DNA of 64,000 nucleotides. It comes from Macrophomina tecta (lineage: Eukaryota > Ascomycota > Dothideomycetes > Botryosphaeriales > Botryosphaeriaceae). The stretch lies in contig JAKSGN010000005.1 of assembly GCA_024180945.1 (NCBI GenBank), positions 372,001 through 436,000 of the forward strand. The letters run 5' to 3'. Shown piece by piece: positions 1 to 8,279 of this stretch (positions are counted from its first letter, which is position 1; every line of letters starts with the position of its first letter). Both the position numbers and the translations under genes were made by a program. The notes under the pieces were generated by a model. The model was not told the origin of the DNA. It searched no databases and saw only the letters and a program-made list of their open reading frames with translations.

Positions 1-49
1 AAGCCTCTTCGTGGGTGAAGCCAAAGGCATCGGAGGAGTGGACACTTAC

Positions 50-204
50 TTCGGAGAGCCCATGGAAGAGATGGAGTTGACGAAAGCGCTCTTCATCACG
101 GCCAGAGGAGCATTCATAGCCCGAAAGCTCGACGTCGGTACGGAAGCCGTCGCAGCCATGATGACCATCGCCATGAAGGCGAGGCCAAAACGCAAGAGCA
201 TCAT
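50..204 (-). CDS. Possible first exon of a small secreted protein, cut by the window edge
   Basis: Reading leftwards from the ATG at 202-204, the frame encodes about 51 residues before a GTAAGT donor at 49-44. The start MMLLRFGLAFMAMVIMAATA looks like a signal peptide: a basic residue, a hydrophobic core and small residues at the end. The residues that follow are Ser/Ala/Met-rich (SVPTSSFRAMNAPLAV). If the donor were not used, the frame would stop at 48-46 after 52 codons, so either a mini-protein or a first exon is possible. A TATA-like box lies about 175 bp upstream. I do not recognise the protein. The remainder would lie left of base 1, so neither an acceptor nor a second exon can be checked here. 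Confidence 0.35.
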
Positions 205-278
205 GACTCGACTGCGGGTGAGCGAGTGTAGAAGAGTAGATGGACCACGTCGCGGGGCGTTGGAAAGCGAGAGAGAGA

Positions 279-294
279 GGGGGGGGGGGGGGGG
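279..294. repeat. G16 homopolymer preceded by a GA run
   Basis: An uninterrupted run of 16 G follows a short (GA)n stretch. On the minus strand this is a C tract in the likely leader or promoter of the left-edge gene. Tracts of this length are prone to slippage and sequencing error. Confidence 0.9.
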
Positions 295-376
295 ATGCTA
301 TTTGCTGGCAGGAGAAAGAGTGTCTGTGGTGGAGAGGAAAAGGAAGAGGCGTTGGAGGACAGGTGAAGAAGAGGGG

Positions 377-384
377 TTATATAG
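377..384 (-). promoter_or_regulatory. TATA-like box upstream of the left-edge gene
   Basis: On the minus strand the sequence reads CTATATAA, about 175 bp before the ATG at 204. The position suits a core promoter with a leader of roughly 140 bp. This is inferred from the motif only. Confidence 0.3.
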
Positions 385-648
385 GCACGCCAGAGGGGGC
401 AGTGTGCCGAATGAGCCGTGGGCCGAAGATAACGCGGACAAAACAAAATGCTCGTGAGCGTAGGCACAGCCCGTGTCTTGTTTGCTCCACCGAAAAGGGC
501 AGGCGCGACGTCATTGACTGCTCCTCCAGCCTGGCTGGGCTGCAATCGGGCCTCCTAGCGCCAGGTTGCAGATCTTATAGTCACGTCTGGCGCACACTAG
601 CGACGGGAATGTAAAGACAGTCGCCGGAAGCTGCTGCAGCCAACCATA

Positions 649-662
649 CCTGTTAGTGTCTA
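649..662. repeat. Target-site duplication, copy next to the LINE 3' end
   Basis: The 14 bases CCTGTTAGTGTCTA are repeated exactly at 6506-6519 and bracket the element. This is the expected product of target-primed reverse transcription. The perfect match implies that little time has passed since insertion. Confidence 0.93.
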
Positions 663-685
663 TTATTTATTTATTTATTTATTTA
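663..685 (-). repeat. (TAAA)n tail of the LINE
   Basis: On the element's strand the 3' end is a run of about five TAAA units rather than a pure poly(A) tail. Short tandem tails occur in several LINE clades. The tail directly abuts the target-site duplication. Confidence 0.85.
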
Positions 686-895
686 GTTTAACGTCCTTCT
701 TGAGTCAGAGACTATCAAAGACGGGCTTTAGAAGCCGTTTCTAGTTATACATTTTCTAGAGGCTCCTTGTAAAAGAAGCATTCTAGGAGAGCACAAGGAA
801 TAGTAGACTTAAAAGCCAAACGAGAGGCAGGCCTCTAAGGAGATAGTATAAGAGAATAGTAATAGAAAACAAAGGAGTGTAAGCGTCGGACGTAT

Positions 896-3800
896 TTAAA
901 CCCCGTCGGGCGTGTTGTTAAGAATCCACCGGCGCGTAGATATCTTGGTTTTTCTAAGAAACTCAGCTGTTGCTTGAGCGCCTTTATTTGTAGTGAATAG
1001 GTCCGTAAGATTAAGAATAGGTTTCTCCAGAGCGTCTTTTATAGAGAGCCTTTCAGCTCTATATAAATAACAGTCTAAGAGGAGATGTCTCGGTGTTTGC
1101 TTTGCCGTACCAGAGCAGTAGCATCTATCATCCTCTACATGGTTAAAACGGTAGAGATAGGACTTGAAGTACCCGTGTCCAATCTTCAGCTGGTAGAAGG
1201 AGGAAGCTGTTTCCCTTACTGTAGTAGGGGCGATCAGCTTCCTCTTTATCTTCCAGGTAAATGCTTTACTGTAGGCTGAGCTGGGAACTGATAAGAGCTG
1301 GCTTTTCCACTCGTTGTAGAGAACTTCTTTTAGTTGCATTCCGTAGAATGCAACAGAAGTGTCTTCTGTTGTAGGGGGGATTAACGTTGCTTGTTTAGCA
1401 AGTCTGTCGGCCTCCTCATTTCCGTGCACGTTGACGTGCCCCGGAACCCATTCAACCGTGACTTTGTTGTCCCTGTCTCTTAGCTGCCTGGCAGCGTGAA
1501 TTGCCCGTTGCTGCCACCGTTGGCCAGGCGTGTTGTTAGGGTGTTTGAGCCTCAAGAGTGCAGCCTGGTTATCCGCAAAGACTCTTATATCTTTTGACTT
1601 GTACCCATGTTTGTTGGCTAGCTCAAGGGCAGTGGTTATGCCATCAAGTTCACCGTTATAAACGAGAGCGTTGGGACCAATATTCTTAGTAGCTCTTACT
1701 TGGATTTTGTCTCTGGATTGGCTGTAATCTAACAGTACCACTCCAACACCTATTCCCATTCCCTGAGGAAGTGATGAGGCATCAGAGTAGAGAGCTATAA
1801 GATTGTCCGGGGCCTCTGCCAACGCTTTTGAGTGCTCAGTAGCAGCATCTGCTTTGCTTAAGGTGGAGATCTCTGTATTGTAGGGAGTGTACCCGGCCCA
1901 TGGTGGGTAGAGAAATGGATCGACTTTCTCTATATCCCTGGGGATCGAGCGTAGTGTATCCTTAATTCTCTCTAGCCGTGTAGCTGGGCTGTTCTCTCTA
2001 GATTCTAGATTGATCTTGTCGAGTTCTTTCCGTACTGGATGGTTTTCTCCGAGTTGGCTGATTCTTAATGCGTACTTCCGGAGGGTAGCATTTAGTCGTA
2101 GCTCTGGCGGAGGTATTGCAGCCTCTACTTCCATTGGTTTAATAGGGGCAGTCTTGAACACTCCTAGGATCTTCCGTAGGGCAAGGTTTTGGAGGAGGTT
2201 GTGTTGTCTTTTAACTGCCCACTGGTTGTTCCAGTATAGTTGGCAGCCAAAGTCGGCTACGCTTACAACACAAGCGTTATAGAGTTGTCTAATTGCATAG
2301 GGAGAAAGTCCCCGTTCAACATTAGCTAGCCTTGAGAGGCGTTGGAAGGTAGATCTTGCTTGACTTATTCTTATAGAAACGTGTTCTTTAAAAGTAAGCA
2401 GCGGGTCAAAGAAAATACCTAGCCATCGTACAAGATTCTGGGGCTTCTTCACCTGGCCATCCGGTAGAACAAGAGATGAGGAGGTTGCTTCTTTAGATCT
2501 ACTAAAGTGAAGTAGCTCTGTTTTATCCAGGTCAAAGGCAACGCCCTTTTCTTTACCACGTTTGTAGAGCTCTCTTATCTCCTCTTGTAGTATTTTAACG
2601 TTGCGTTTAAAGCTGCTGGAGCTAGCTATTACTGCAATATCATCTATGTAGGAGAGGTAGACAACTTTATGAGAGGGGAAGAGCTCTCGGAGGTAGATAA
2701 GGAAGAGTATTGGTGAAACAGGGCTCCCTTGCGGAATACCTGTCTCAATCGGGCTGAACTCTTCCTCCTCTCCATTAAACGCAAGCCGTAGTTGTCGTTT
2801 ATTTAGGAAAGATCTGATCCACGCGAGAAGATTGAGTGGAAGGCCTATTTTTGCCATGATAGTAAGGAGTTGTTCTTGAGCAACGTGATCAAAGGCACCT
2901 TTTACATCAAGGAATACTACTGATGTTTTACGTTTTACTCGTCGGTTCTCTTCTACCTTATTAGCTAGTAATAAGGCAGCGTCAATAGCAGATTTCTTTA
3001 GCCTTCCCCCAATTTGAGAGGGATCTAGAAGGTGTGTTGTCTCTGCTAGATAACTCAGACGTTTGGCCGTGATTCGTTCTAATATCTTCCCAAGACAGTT
3101 GAGCAAGCTGATGACCCGGTAGGACTTGGGAGCATGTATATCTGGCTTGTTCTTGCTGAGAATTGCGCCTGTTGCTTCTCTCCAGCATAGCGGGTGGTAT
3201 CCATAGCTGAATAGAGTACTGAACACCTTGTAGAAGGCTTGTGGGGCTGCTTTATACGCCTGGATAATGATCTCTTGCGTTATAGTATCAGGCCCTGGGG
3301 TTTTCCCCTTTATTTGAGTGGAGCATGCTTGTTCAAGTTCTGCTTCCTTTAGGAGGGGCCAGTCCCAGTTTGTGGGATTGTATTCCTCCCAGTTGAATGG
3401 TAGTGCCTGTGGAGGTTTTGGGAATAAACCTGTACGGAGGGCAGAACACTTCCCCTTAAAGCTATCTTCTAGTACCGCATTTGGGGCTCGGATTTCAGGG
3501 ATCCTTACCTCCCTCCGTGGCTTAGTGTATGACATTGCTTTGTAGATTGACGTTGGGGTCTCCTTAGAGAGAAAGTTGTTCCAGTGTTCGCGTTTTGCTT
3601 GTTTCACCGCCTGTAGAAAGGTGTTCCGGGACTCAAGGTATGCCTTTATGCTAGTAGCGGTGGGGTTCCGTCTGTTATTACGTGTTTTTTGTCCTAGGTC
3701 TAGCCGTAGGTTGTAGAGCTCGTCTGTCCACCATGATTTAAAGCGAGGCCCCAGTTTGAGTTTGGGGATAGTAAGTTCTGCAGCATAGGTAATGGCTTTA

Positions 3801-4726
3801 GTCAAGCTACTACCTAGATTATTAAGTGCTGGGACTGATAACGTATTGCCCCCTGCTATATCCTGAGAGAGGGTAGAGGGGCTTAGCTGCTCTATATCTA
3901 AGAGTACGCTTGGAAGGAGTTGCTCTATCTTCTCCCGGAATAGATTAGAGAATTCCGACCAGTTGGCCTTCCTAGTATTGAACCGGGTGGTAGGCTGTGC
4001 TGGGGAGCTCGTAGGAGGCTCCATTGGACTAATAGAAAAGAAGATTGGGTAGTGGTCTGAGCCAAGGTCTTGAATGACTTTCCACCCTTCTATCCTGTCT
4101 TCTAATTCTCTAGTTGCCAGGGTAAGATCGATAGTAGTTTCTCTACTAAGATGGCTACGGTGGAAGGTGCCTCTACCTATCTTATTGAGTAGACTAAGGT
4201 TGTTATCTTCGATCCATTGGATGAGCTGGGGAGCCCTGCTATCTGGGCTAGATCGTGGATCCCACCACGGGTGGTGTGTGTTGAAATCTCCGGCTATGAT
4301 AGTCGGTGTGGTTATACTATAGTAACTAAGGACGCGTTCTATAGTATAGAGAGACCCTGCTTCCTCTTGGTCCACTTGATTGTAGAGGTTTAGGAGCTGG
4401 AATTTAGAGTTCTGCTGGATAATCTCAAGTAGTAGTATATCGGGACTAGCAAAGAGATCGGCCTTGTAGTTAACCTGGGTTTCCCTCAGAAACCGTGAGA
4501 TATAGGTTAACGTACGAGGCCTTAAACCAGGAGGAGTAACCGGGAGAATTTGACCAAAGGATGGATGGTTGATAGAGCGGTTTTCAGAGGGATTAGGGGA
4601 GATGATAACCCAAGGTTCTTGAATAAGAATCAGGTCAACTTTTATCTCAACTGCGTAGTTCAGGATTGCCTCGGTAACCGAGGAATTCCTATTAACATTG
4701 GCTTGCAGTATTCTAATAGATCCCAT
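896..4726 (-). CDS. LINE ORF2: endonuclease, reverse transcriptase, RNase H polyprotein
   Basis: This 1276-residue protein drives target-primed reverse transcription. From the N terminus there is an APE-like endonuclease (about residues 1-235) with GDFNTHHPWWD near 145 and SDHYPIFF near 225. The reverse transcriptase (about 470-770) has the active-site YIDD near 692 and the GIPQGSPVSP motif before it. The RNase H domain (about 975-1100) carries D in LYSDASS, E in NGELDG, D in FADNQA and the final D in NEEADRLAK. A C-terminal CxC-x8-H-x4-C motif near 1200 matches the zinc-knuckle-like end of Tad/R1-type ORF2 proteins. All catalytic residues I looked for are present and the frame has no stop, so the enzyme may be active. 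Its ATG overlaps the ORF1 stop codon as TAATG, which suggests coupled translation. Confidence 0.93.
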   Translation of the reverse strand: MGSIRILQANVNRNSSVTEAILNYAVEIKVDLILIQEPWVIISPNPSENRSINHPSFGQILPVTPPGLRPRTLTYISRFLRETQVNYKADLFASPDILLLEIIQQNSKFQLLNLYNQVDQEEAGSLYTIERVLSYYSITTPTIIAGDFNTHHPWWDPRSSPDSRAPQLIQWIEDNNLSLLNKIGRGTFHRSHLSRETTIDLTLATRELEDRIEGWKVIQDLGSDHYPIFFSISPMEPPTSSPAQPTTRFNTRKANWSEFSNLFREKIEQLLPSVLLDIEQLSPSTLSQDIAGGNTLSVPALNNLGSSLTKAITYAAELTIPKLKLGPRFKSWWTDELYNLRLDLGQKTRNNRRNPTATSIKAYLESRNTFLQAVKQAKREHWNNFLSKETPTSIYKAMSYTKPRREVRIPEIRAPNAVLEDSFKGKCSALRTGLFPKPPQALPFNWEEYNPTNWDWPLLKEAELEQACSTQIKGKTPGPDTITQEIIIQAYKAAPQAFYKVFSTLFSYGYHPLCWREATGAILSKNKPDIHAPKSYRVISLLNCLGKILERITAKRLSYLAETTHLLDPSQIGGRLKKSAIDAALLLANKVEENRRVKRKTSVVFLDVKGAFDHVAQEQLLTIMAKIGLPLNLLAWIRSFLNKRQLRLAFNGEEEEFSPIETGIPQGSPVSPILFLIYLRELFPSHKVVYLSYIDDIAVIASSSSFKRNVKILQEEIRELYKRGKEKGVAFDLDKTELLHFSRSKEATSSSLVLPDGQVKKPQNLVRWLGIFFDPLLTFKEHVSIRISQARSTFQRLSRLANVERGLSPYAIRQLYNACVVSVADFGCQLYWNNQWAVKRQHNLLQNLALRKILGVFKTAPIKPMEVEAAIPPPELRLNATLRKYALRISQLGENHPVRKELDKINLESRENSPATRLERIKDTLRSIPRDIEKVDPFLYPPWAGYTPYNTEISTLSKADAATEHSKALAEAPDNLIALYSDASSLPQGMGIGVGVVLLDYSQSRDKIQVRATKNIGPNALVYNGELDGITTALELANKHGYKSKDIRVFADNQAALLRLKHPNNTPGQRWQQRAIHAARQLRDRDNKVTVEWVPGHVNVHGNEEADRLAKQATLIPPTTEDTSVAFYGMQLKEVLYNEWKSQLLSVPSSAYSKAFTWKIKRKLIAPTTVRETASSFYQLKIGHGYFKSYLYRFNHVEDDRCYCSGTAKQTPRHLLLDCYLYRAERLSIKDALEKPILNLTDLFTTNKGAQATAEFLRKTKISTRRWILNNTPDGV

Positions 4727-4728
4727 TA
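4724..4728 (-). promoter_or_regulatory. TAATG stop-start overlap between LINE ORF1 and ORF2
   Basis: On the minus strand the ORF1 stop TAA shares its last A with the ORF2 start ATG. The same five-base arrangement is used for termination-reinitiation in the insect LINE SART1. Use in this fungal element is an inference. Confidence 0.8.
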
Positions 4729-6093
4729 GGAAGATGTCTGCTTCCTAGTATTGGAGGTTCTAGGTCCATGCAGCTTCTCTGCCTTACAGCTAACTCCAAA
4801 GAGTGATAGCCTTGAGGATATAGCCTTGCGGGCCTCGTTCTCTGTGCTGAAGGCAATAACAATTGAACCTCCCTGTTGTGTTAGTCGTTTGGCTTCTGAG
4901 GTGAGCCAGTACGGTTCCCCAATTGCTGTAAGACCAGAGTTGAAGGTCTTAATTTCTTCCTTAACTAAGGAGGAGAATTCTTCTCGTGAGAAGGTATTGA
5001 GGTCAGCTGTTGGGATTCCATGAACAGCAACCTTATACCATGGTTTATTCTCTATAATAGAGACCGTAGGTATAACCGAGTCAATGATTTTCTTATTCTT
5101 GAGGAGGAAGTCGGCTGAGTAGCTTTCAGTTACCGTAAGAACAAGGTTCCCTTTCTCTGAGATTGAGGCAGCAGAGATTACAGTTGGCTTTTTTGAGTAT
5201 GCTATCGAGAATGCCTTGTTAAAAGCGTTTCTCATGGCGAAGGATGAGATCTCGCTAGGGCGGCTGACTAGGCGTAGAACTGCTTGCCGGGGGGGTTTCG
5301 TCTTCTTTCCTCCGGTTGGGGAGATGGTTGTCTTTGTTGTCTGTGAGGGGTTCTTCCGGGCGATTGTTGTCCACTCCTGGCTATTGGTAGCGGCAATAGA
5401 AGCGTCGTTGCTCGTGGGGGAATTTGCTAGGGGAAGGATAGGATTGGGAGGCTGTGGAATATGTATAGACGTGGGAGGGGCAGCTGGTAGCTTGTTCAGT
5501 TCCCTTGTCCGGTTGGCTAGAGCCCTTGATGTGTTCTCTAGAGATCGGACTTGGGTGGCAAGGATTGACTTTGCCTTATCGAGTATACCTCCCTCTGTGT
5601 ACTCCCTAAAGATCTGTAAGAGGTCTAGGATTTTCCGGTTCTTCTCTAGGTCTTCTTCGAGGTTTGCTGCTTTCAAAAGGCAGTCAAGTGCTCCTTCAAG
5701 GGCAGCGTCCACTGTTGTAAAGACACCAAATCGTGCTCTCTTTTTCTGGCCTTCCTTTGTGTGCACTGTGAAGAGTGTCGTGGGAGGCATAGTAGCGAGA
5801 GATGGGCTACGAGTAGTTCTAGTAGGAGTAGACTCTATCGTGATAGCCGGGCGTTTGAGTGGGTTGCCTATAGGGTGCTGTGCATCTTGTTGTGGGGTAA
5901 CCGGGAGGGGTGGGGCTTGGGGGGAGTCTTGAGCAGTTGGGATATCTATCATCTCATGGTCGGTAGACGTTTGTCCTGGGAGGTTTTCCTGGTATTCTCG
6001 CTCCGGTGTTGGGCATCTGGAGGGAATAGGGGAGCCTAGTATGATAGGCCCCCACTCCTTGTCCCCGTGTGGGGGAGGGTCGGGTTGGTCCAT
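4726..6093 (-). CDS. LINE ORF1: gag-like nucleic-acid-binding protein
   Basis: From the first in-frame ATG (6091-6093) the protein has 455 residues. The N-terminal part is Pro/Ser/Thr-rich and probably disordered. A middle segment (ARFGVFTTVDAALEGALDCL, then a charged helix with KNRKILDLL) could be a coiled coil. The C-terminal half holds a compact region (RLVSRPSEISSFAMRNAFNK onwards) that could bind RNA. I see no CCHC knuckles. The open frame runs upstream of the ATG through a GTG at 6193-6195 to a TAG shortly before, so up to about 40 further residues would be coded if a non-AUG start were used. It stops by one-base overlap with ORF2. Assignment as gag rests on position and layout. Confidence 0.8.
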   Translation of the reverse strand: MDQPDPPPHGDKEWGPIILGSPIPSRCPTPEREYQENLPGQTSTDHEMIDIPTAQDSPQAPPLPVTPQQDAQHPIGNPLKRPAITIESTPTRTTRSPSLATMPPTTLFTVHTKEGQKKRARFGVFTTVDAALEGALDCLLKAANLEEDLEKNRKILDLLQIFREYTEGGILDKAKSILATQVRSLENTSRALANRTRELNKLPAAPPTSIHIPQPPNPILPLANSPTSNDASIAATNSQEWTTIARKNPSQTTKTTISPTGGKKTKPPRQAVLRLVSRPSEISSFAMRNAFNKAFSIAYSKKPTVISAASISEKGNLVLTVTESYSADFLLKNKKIIDSVIPTVSIIENKPWYKVAVHGIPTADLNTFSREEFSSLVKEEIKTFNSGLTAIGEPYWLTSEAKRLTQQGGSIVIAFSTENEARKAISSRLSLFGVSCKAEKLHGPRTSNTRKQTSS

Positions 6094-6505
6094 TATGCTG
6101 GAAGGGTCTAGGGAGTGCTTGGTAGGAGGCCCGTGTGTTGAGCTTTGACCAGGGGTCAAAATCTCTTCGGTGGTTGGCTGTGGGAGAGGCTCCACTGGAG
6201 GAGAGTGTTTAATTACTCGCTATCGGGAAGTCCAGTGGCGATGCAATTTTGATCCACTATTCCTTAGGGTGTTCTCTACTCTTGTTTCACGTGTGGTGCG
6301 ATTTTGGCTCGTTCTGGTAGTGTGGTGGGGTTGCGGAGGCTGTAGTAGGTTGGGATCTATCCGTTTACCTCTTTCTCCTCATATCACGCAATAGCGCGTA
6401 CGTCTACGAAGCTAGAATTCTGGATTCTAGCTAAGGGAGTCGAGCGCTTTCAAACGGTACCGGTCTTGGCGCGATTCTCGAGGGTCGAATTCGAAGGTGG
6501 CGACG
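6094..6505 (-). other. 5' UTR / internal promoter region of the LINE
   Basis: This is the segment between the right-hand target duplication and the ORF1 ATG. LINEs must carry their promoter internally, so transcription signals are expected here, but I recognise none. The last 100 bases remain open in the ORF1 frame without an ATG. Confidence 0.55.
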
Positions 6506-6519
6506 CCTGTTAGTGTCTA
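6506..6519. repeat. Target-site duplication, copy next to the LINE 5' end
   Basis: This is an exact repeat of 649-662 (CCTGTTAGTGTCTA). It fixes the 5' boundary of the element and shows that the copy is full length rather than 5'-truncated. Confidence 0.93.
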
Positions 6520-7335
6520 CTTTGGCCAAGTATTACCGAGTAGCCCCAGCATTGGTTGCTAGAGAGAGAACTGATGCCTCGTTAGACTTAGCTTTACCCT
6601 AAAGGTTGAGGCTAAACCGCTTCTGCCCGCTGTTCGTTCTCTTTGTCTCCTACCCTGTTAACCTGCGTCTGCGAGGCAGACACCCGCGTCCTGTTACAGC
6701 GCAGCCTCACCCTCCGAATGTCAACGGTCATAACCAGCGGTCACAGCTCCCAGGCGCCCGCTATATAGACGTTGACAGGAAAGAGAACCTTCGTGGTCAG
6801 TTACAATCACTGATTCTTACCCTACCTTGCAATCCCTGCCTGTCTGGCTACAGCCGCTATCCTCTATTCCTCTGTTCAGCAGCACCCAGACAATGGTAGC
6901 AAACGCGTACCGCCCTGACCCTCTGCCCCGGCCGATTTACCCAATGGATACCCAGAGACCAGAGGACACGAGCGACACGAAAAGCCGTGAGCCTGAGGCA
7001 GAGATGAACATGGCACGTGATTGGAGCGATCATGATTGACGGCCAAGAATAACTAATAGCACATCTTTGTCTCATCTTTGTTCTATAGCTAAGAATAGAA
7101 AACTCGCATTCAACGCATGGAGAAACAATGGTAAGAAATATAAACGATCCATAGACAACCAACTCTTAGTCTTCTAACAATGCCTTGCATTCGGATGTTA
7201 TATACAACCGCGGAAAGTAGGCCATGGTCCAGCAGAAAACTCTCAGAATAACTTCATTTACACTCAAGGCTTCAATCGACCCTAGAATATCTCGACCCTA
7301 GAATATCAGTGCCTACCTCTTCGGAACTTCTCAAA
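6520..7335. other. Intergenic region upstream of the RING gene
   Basis: Short open frames of 60-100 codons occur on both strands (for example 6606-6899 and 6857-7162), but none has a recognisable domain. The stretch presumably contains the RING-gene promoter, and a 16-bp tandem duplication sits just before that start codon. Confidence 0.5.
7276..7307. repeat. Two perfect tandem copies of a 16-bp unit
   Basis: TCGACCCTAGAATATC occurs twice head to tail, ending 28 bp before the RING-gene ATG and therefore probably within the transcribed leader. Confidence 0.9.
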
Positions 7336-8073
7336 ATGCCGTCTCGCACAGAGTACCTCGAATCACTACAGCTGCAACCATCACCCACCGTTCTTAACGA
7401 AGGAGGCGCGGGCGAAACAGATCCAGAGATTCAATGTTCTATCTGCATCCAGCCAATGGCCTCGTCTGATCATATCGTCTCTGCATGCGGCCACGTCAAG
7501 CACACCTTCCACTACGAATGTCTACTACATTGGATCTCAACAACGGACGATAATGGTGAGTACAGGAACTCATGTCCAGTATGCCGTAAAGAGTTATACG
7601 AACGGCCTTGCGCAGCCGAGGCGCCTGACGAACAACAGGCGAGCCGGTACGATGACGAATGGATGCGACAGGCTGGACGAAGCGCGAAGAACACGAAGAA
7701 TGGATGCGACAGGCTGAACGGCAACGCGAAGAAGACGGAGAATGGATGCGACAGGCTGAAAGAAGACGCGAACGAAGACGCGAAGAACAAGAAGAAGAAC
7801 GGATGCGACAGGCTAATCGACAAATCCAAGAAGACGAAGAATGGAGGCGACAGGCTGAACGAAGACGCGAAGAACACGAAGAATGGATGCGACAGGCTGA
7901 ACGACAACGCGAAGAAGACGAAGAACGGATGCGACAGGCTGAAAGAAGACGCGAACGAAGACGCGAAGAAGAAGAAGAAGAACGGATGCGAAGAAACGAT
8001 CCAGTTCGAATGGCCCGAGAACGGGAAGAAGAGCGACGAGAAGACGAACGAAGGCGAAGGGCTCAAGAACTAG
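7336..8073 (+). CDS. RING-finger protein with a frameshifted repeat tail
   Basis: The ATG at 7336 sits in a good context (TCAAAATGCC); 245 residues follow. Near residues 38-95 is a RING-type zinc finger: CSIC, then CGHVKHTFHYEC, then CPVC. The C/H pattern is complete apart from a three-residue enlargement inside the central C-H-H-C part. Such domains usually act as E3 ubiquitin ligases; no substrate can be named. From 7655 on the DNA is a tandem array based on 42 bp. In the annotated frame this reads as KNTKNGCDRL-like units, but one frame away the same array gives a regular coiled-coil repeat (EEWMRQAERRREEH) ending at 8108. A one-base deletion near 7682 relative to the other units explains the switch. 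The gene may therefore be damaged, or the base may be a sequencing error. It converges on the coiled-coil gene at 8280. Confidence 0.65.
   Translation: MPSRTEYLESLQLQPSPTVLNEGGAGETDPEIQCSICIQPMASSDHIVSACGHVKHTFHYECLLHWISTTDDNGEYRNSCPVCRKELYERPCAAEAPDEQQASRYDDEWMRQAGRSAKNTKNGCDRLNGNAKKTENGCDRLKEDANEDAKNKKKNGCDRLIDKSKKTKNGGDRLNEDAKNTKNGCDRLNDNAKKTKNGCDRLKEDANEDAKKKKKNGCEETIQFEWPENGKKSDEKTNEGEGLKN
7655..8012 (+). repeat. 42-bp-based tandem array in the RING gene tail
   Basis: Units begin with GAATGGATGCGACAGGCTGA-like sequence and encode two heptads each in the likely original frame (W/R-MRQAERxREExEE). Longer units with an inserted RRRERRREE segment occur twice, so there is a higher-order period. 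The array is open in two forward frames and also on the reverse strand, which is a typical effect of purine-rich repeats. Confidence 0.85.
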
Positions 8074-8279
8074 AAGAATGGCTACGACGATTTGGCCCAA
8101 GGACCTAAGAAGAACTTCTCGAGTTGGGATGCGCAACGGGTCCAAGGTTAGAGAAACGGGGACGACAGCAAAAAAAAAAAAAAGGTACAAAAAAGAAAAG
8201 GAAAGGTAATCTGCAGACTAATAGATATGTAAATAAGAATAAGAAGCCGTGGGCGTTACTCATAGTATTGAAGCTAGAC

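Larger units (their letters stand above)
205..648. other. Non-coding flank left of the LINE insertion
   Basis: This stretch holds the likely promoter and leader of the left-edge minus-strand gene, a GA run leading into a 16-base G tract at 279-294, and unique sequence up to the retrotransposon target site. Open frames exist on both strands, but they show no recognisable domain and overlap the low-complexity tract. Confidence 0.5.
663..6505 (-). mobile_element. Full-length Tad-like LINE (non-LTR retrotransposon)
   Basis: The element of about 5.8 kb lies on the minus strand. In transcript order it has a 5' UTR (6505 to about 6094), ORF1 (gag-like), ORF2 (APE endonuclease, reverse transcriptase, RNase H, C-terminal Cys/His motif), a 3' UTR of about 230 bp and a (TAAA)n tail. 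Exact 14-bp duplications at 649-662 and 6506-6519 define both ends. ORF2 with RNase H and two ORFs is the layout of the Tad clade of fungal LINEs; the clade assignment is from layout, not from a tree. Both ORFs are open, with no sign of the C-to-T damage left by repeat-induced point mutation, so the copy looks young and possibly competent. Removing it rejoins the sequence flanking 648 and 6520. Confidence 0.93.

Noticed and set aside
663..6505. RIP-degraded element
   Set aside because: Both ORFs are intact across more than 5 kb with all catalytic motifs; RIP would have produced many stops.
7557..7590. GTGAGT donor-like sequence inside the RING domain
   Set aside because: The nearest acceptor is about 24 bp away, too short for an intron, and splicing would remove the last zinc ligands.
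7512..8066. 184-residue Ser/Phe-rich minus-strand frame opposite the RING gene
   Set aside because: It is the antisense reading of a purine-rich repeat, which automatically lacks stops; composition only.
7659..8108. Separate gene encoding a trichohyalin-like Arg/Glu-rich protein inside the RING gene
   Set aside because: It is the repeat tail of the RING gene in the frame that existed before the apparent one-base deletion; it has no start context or promoter of its own.
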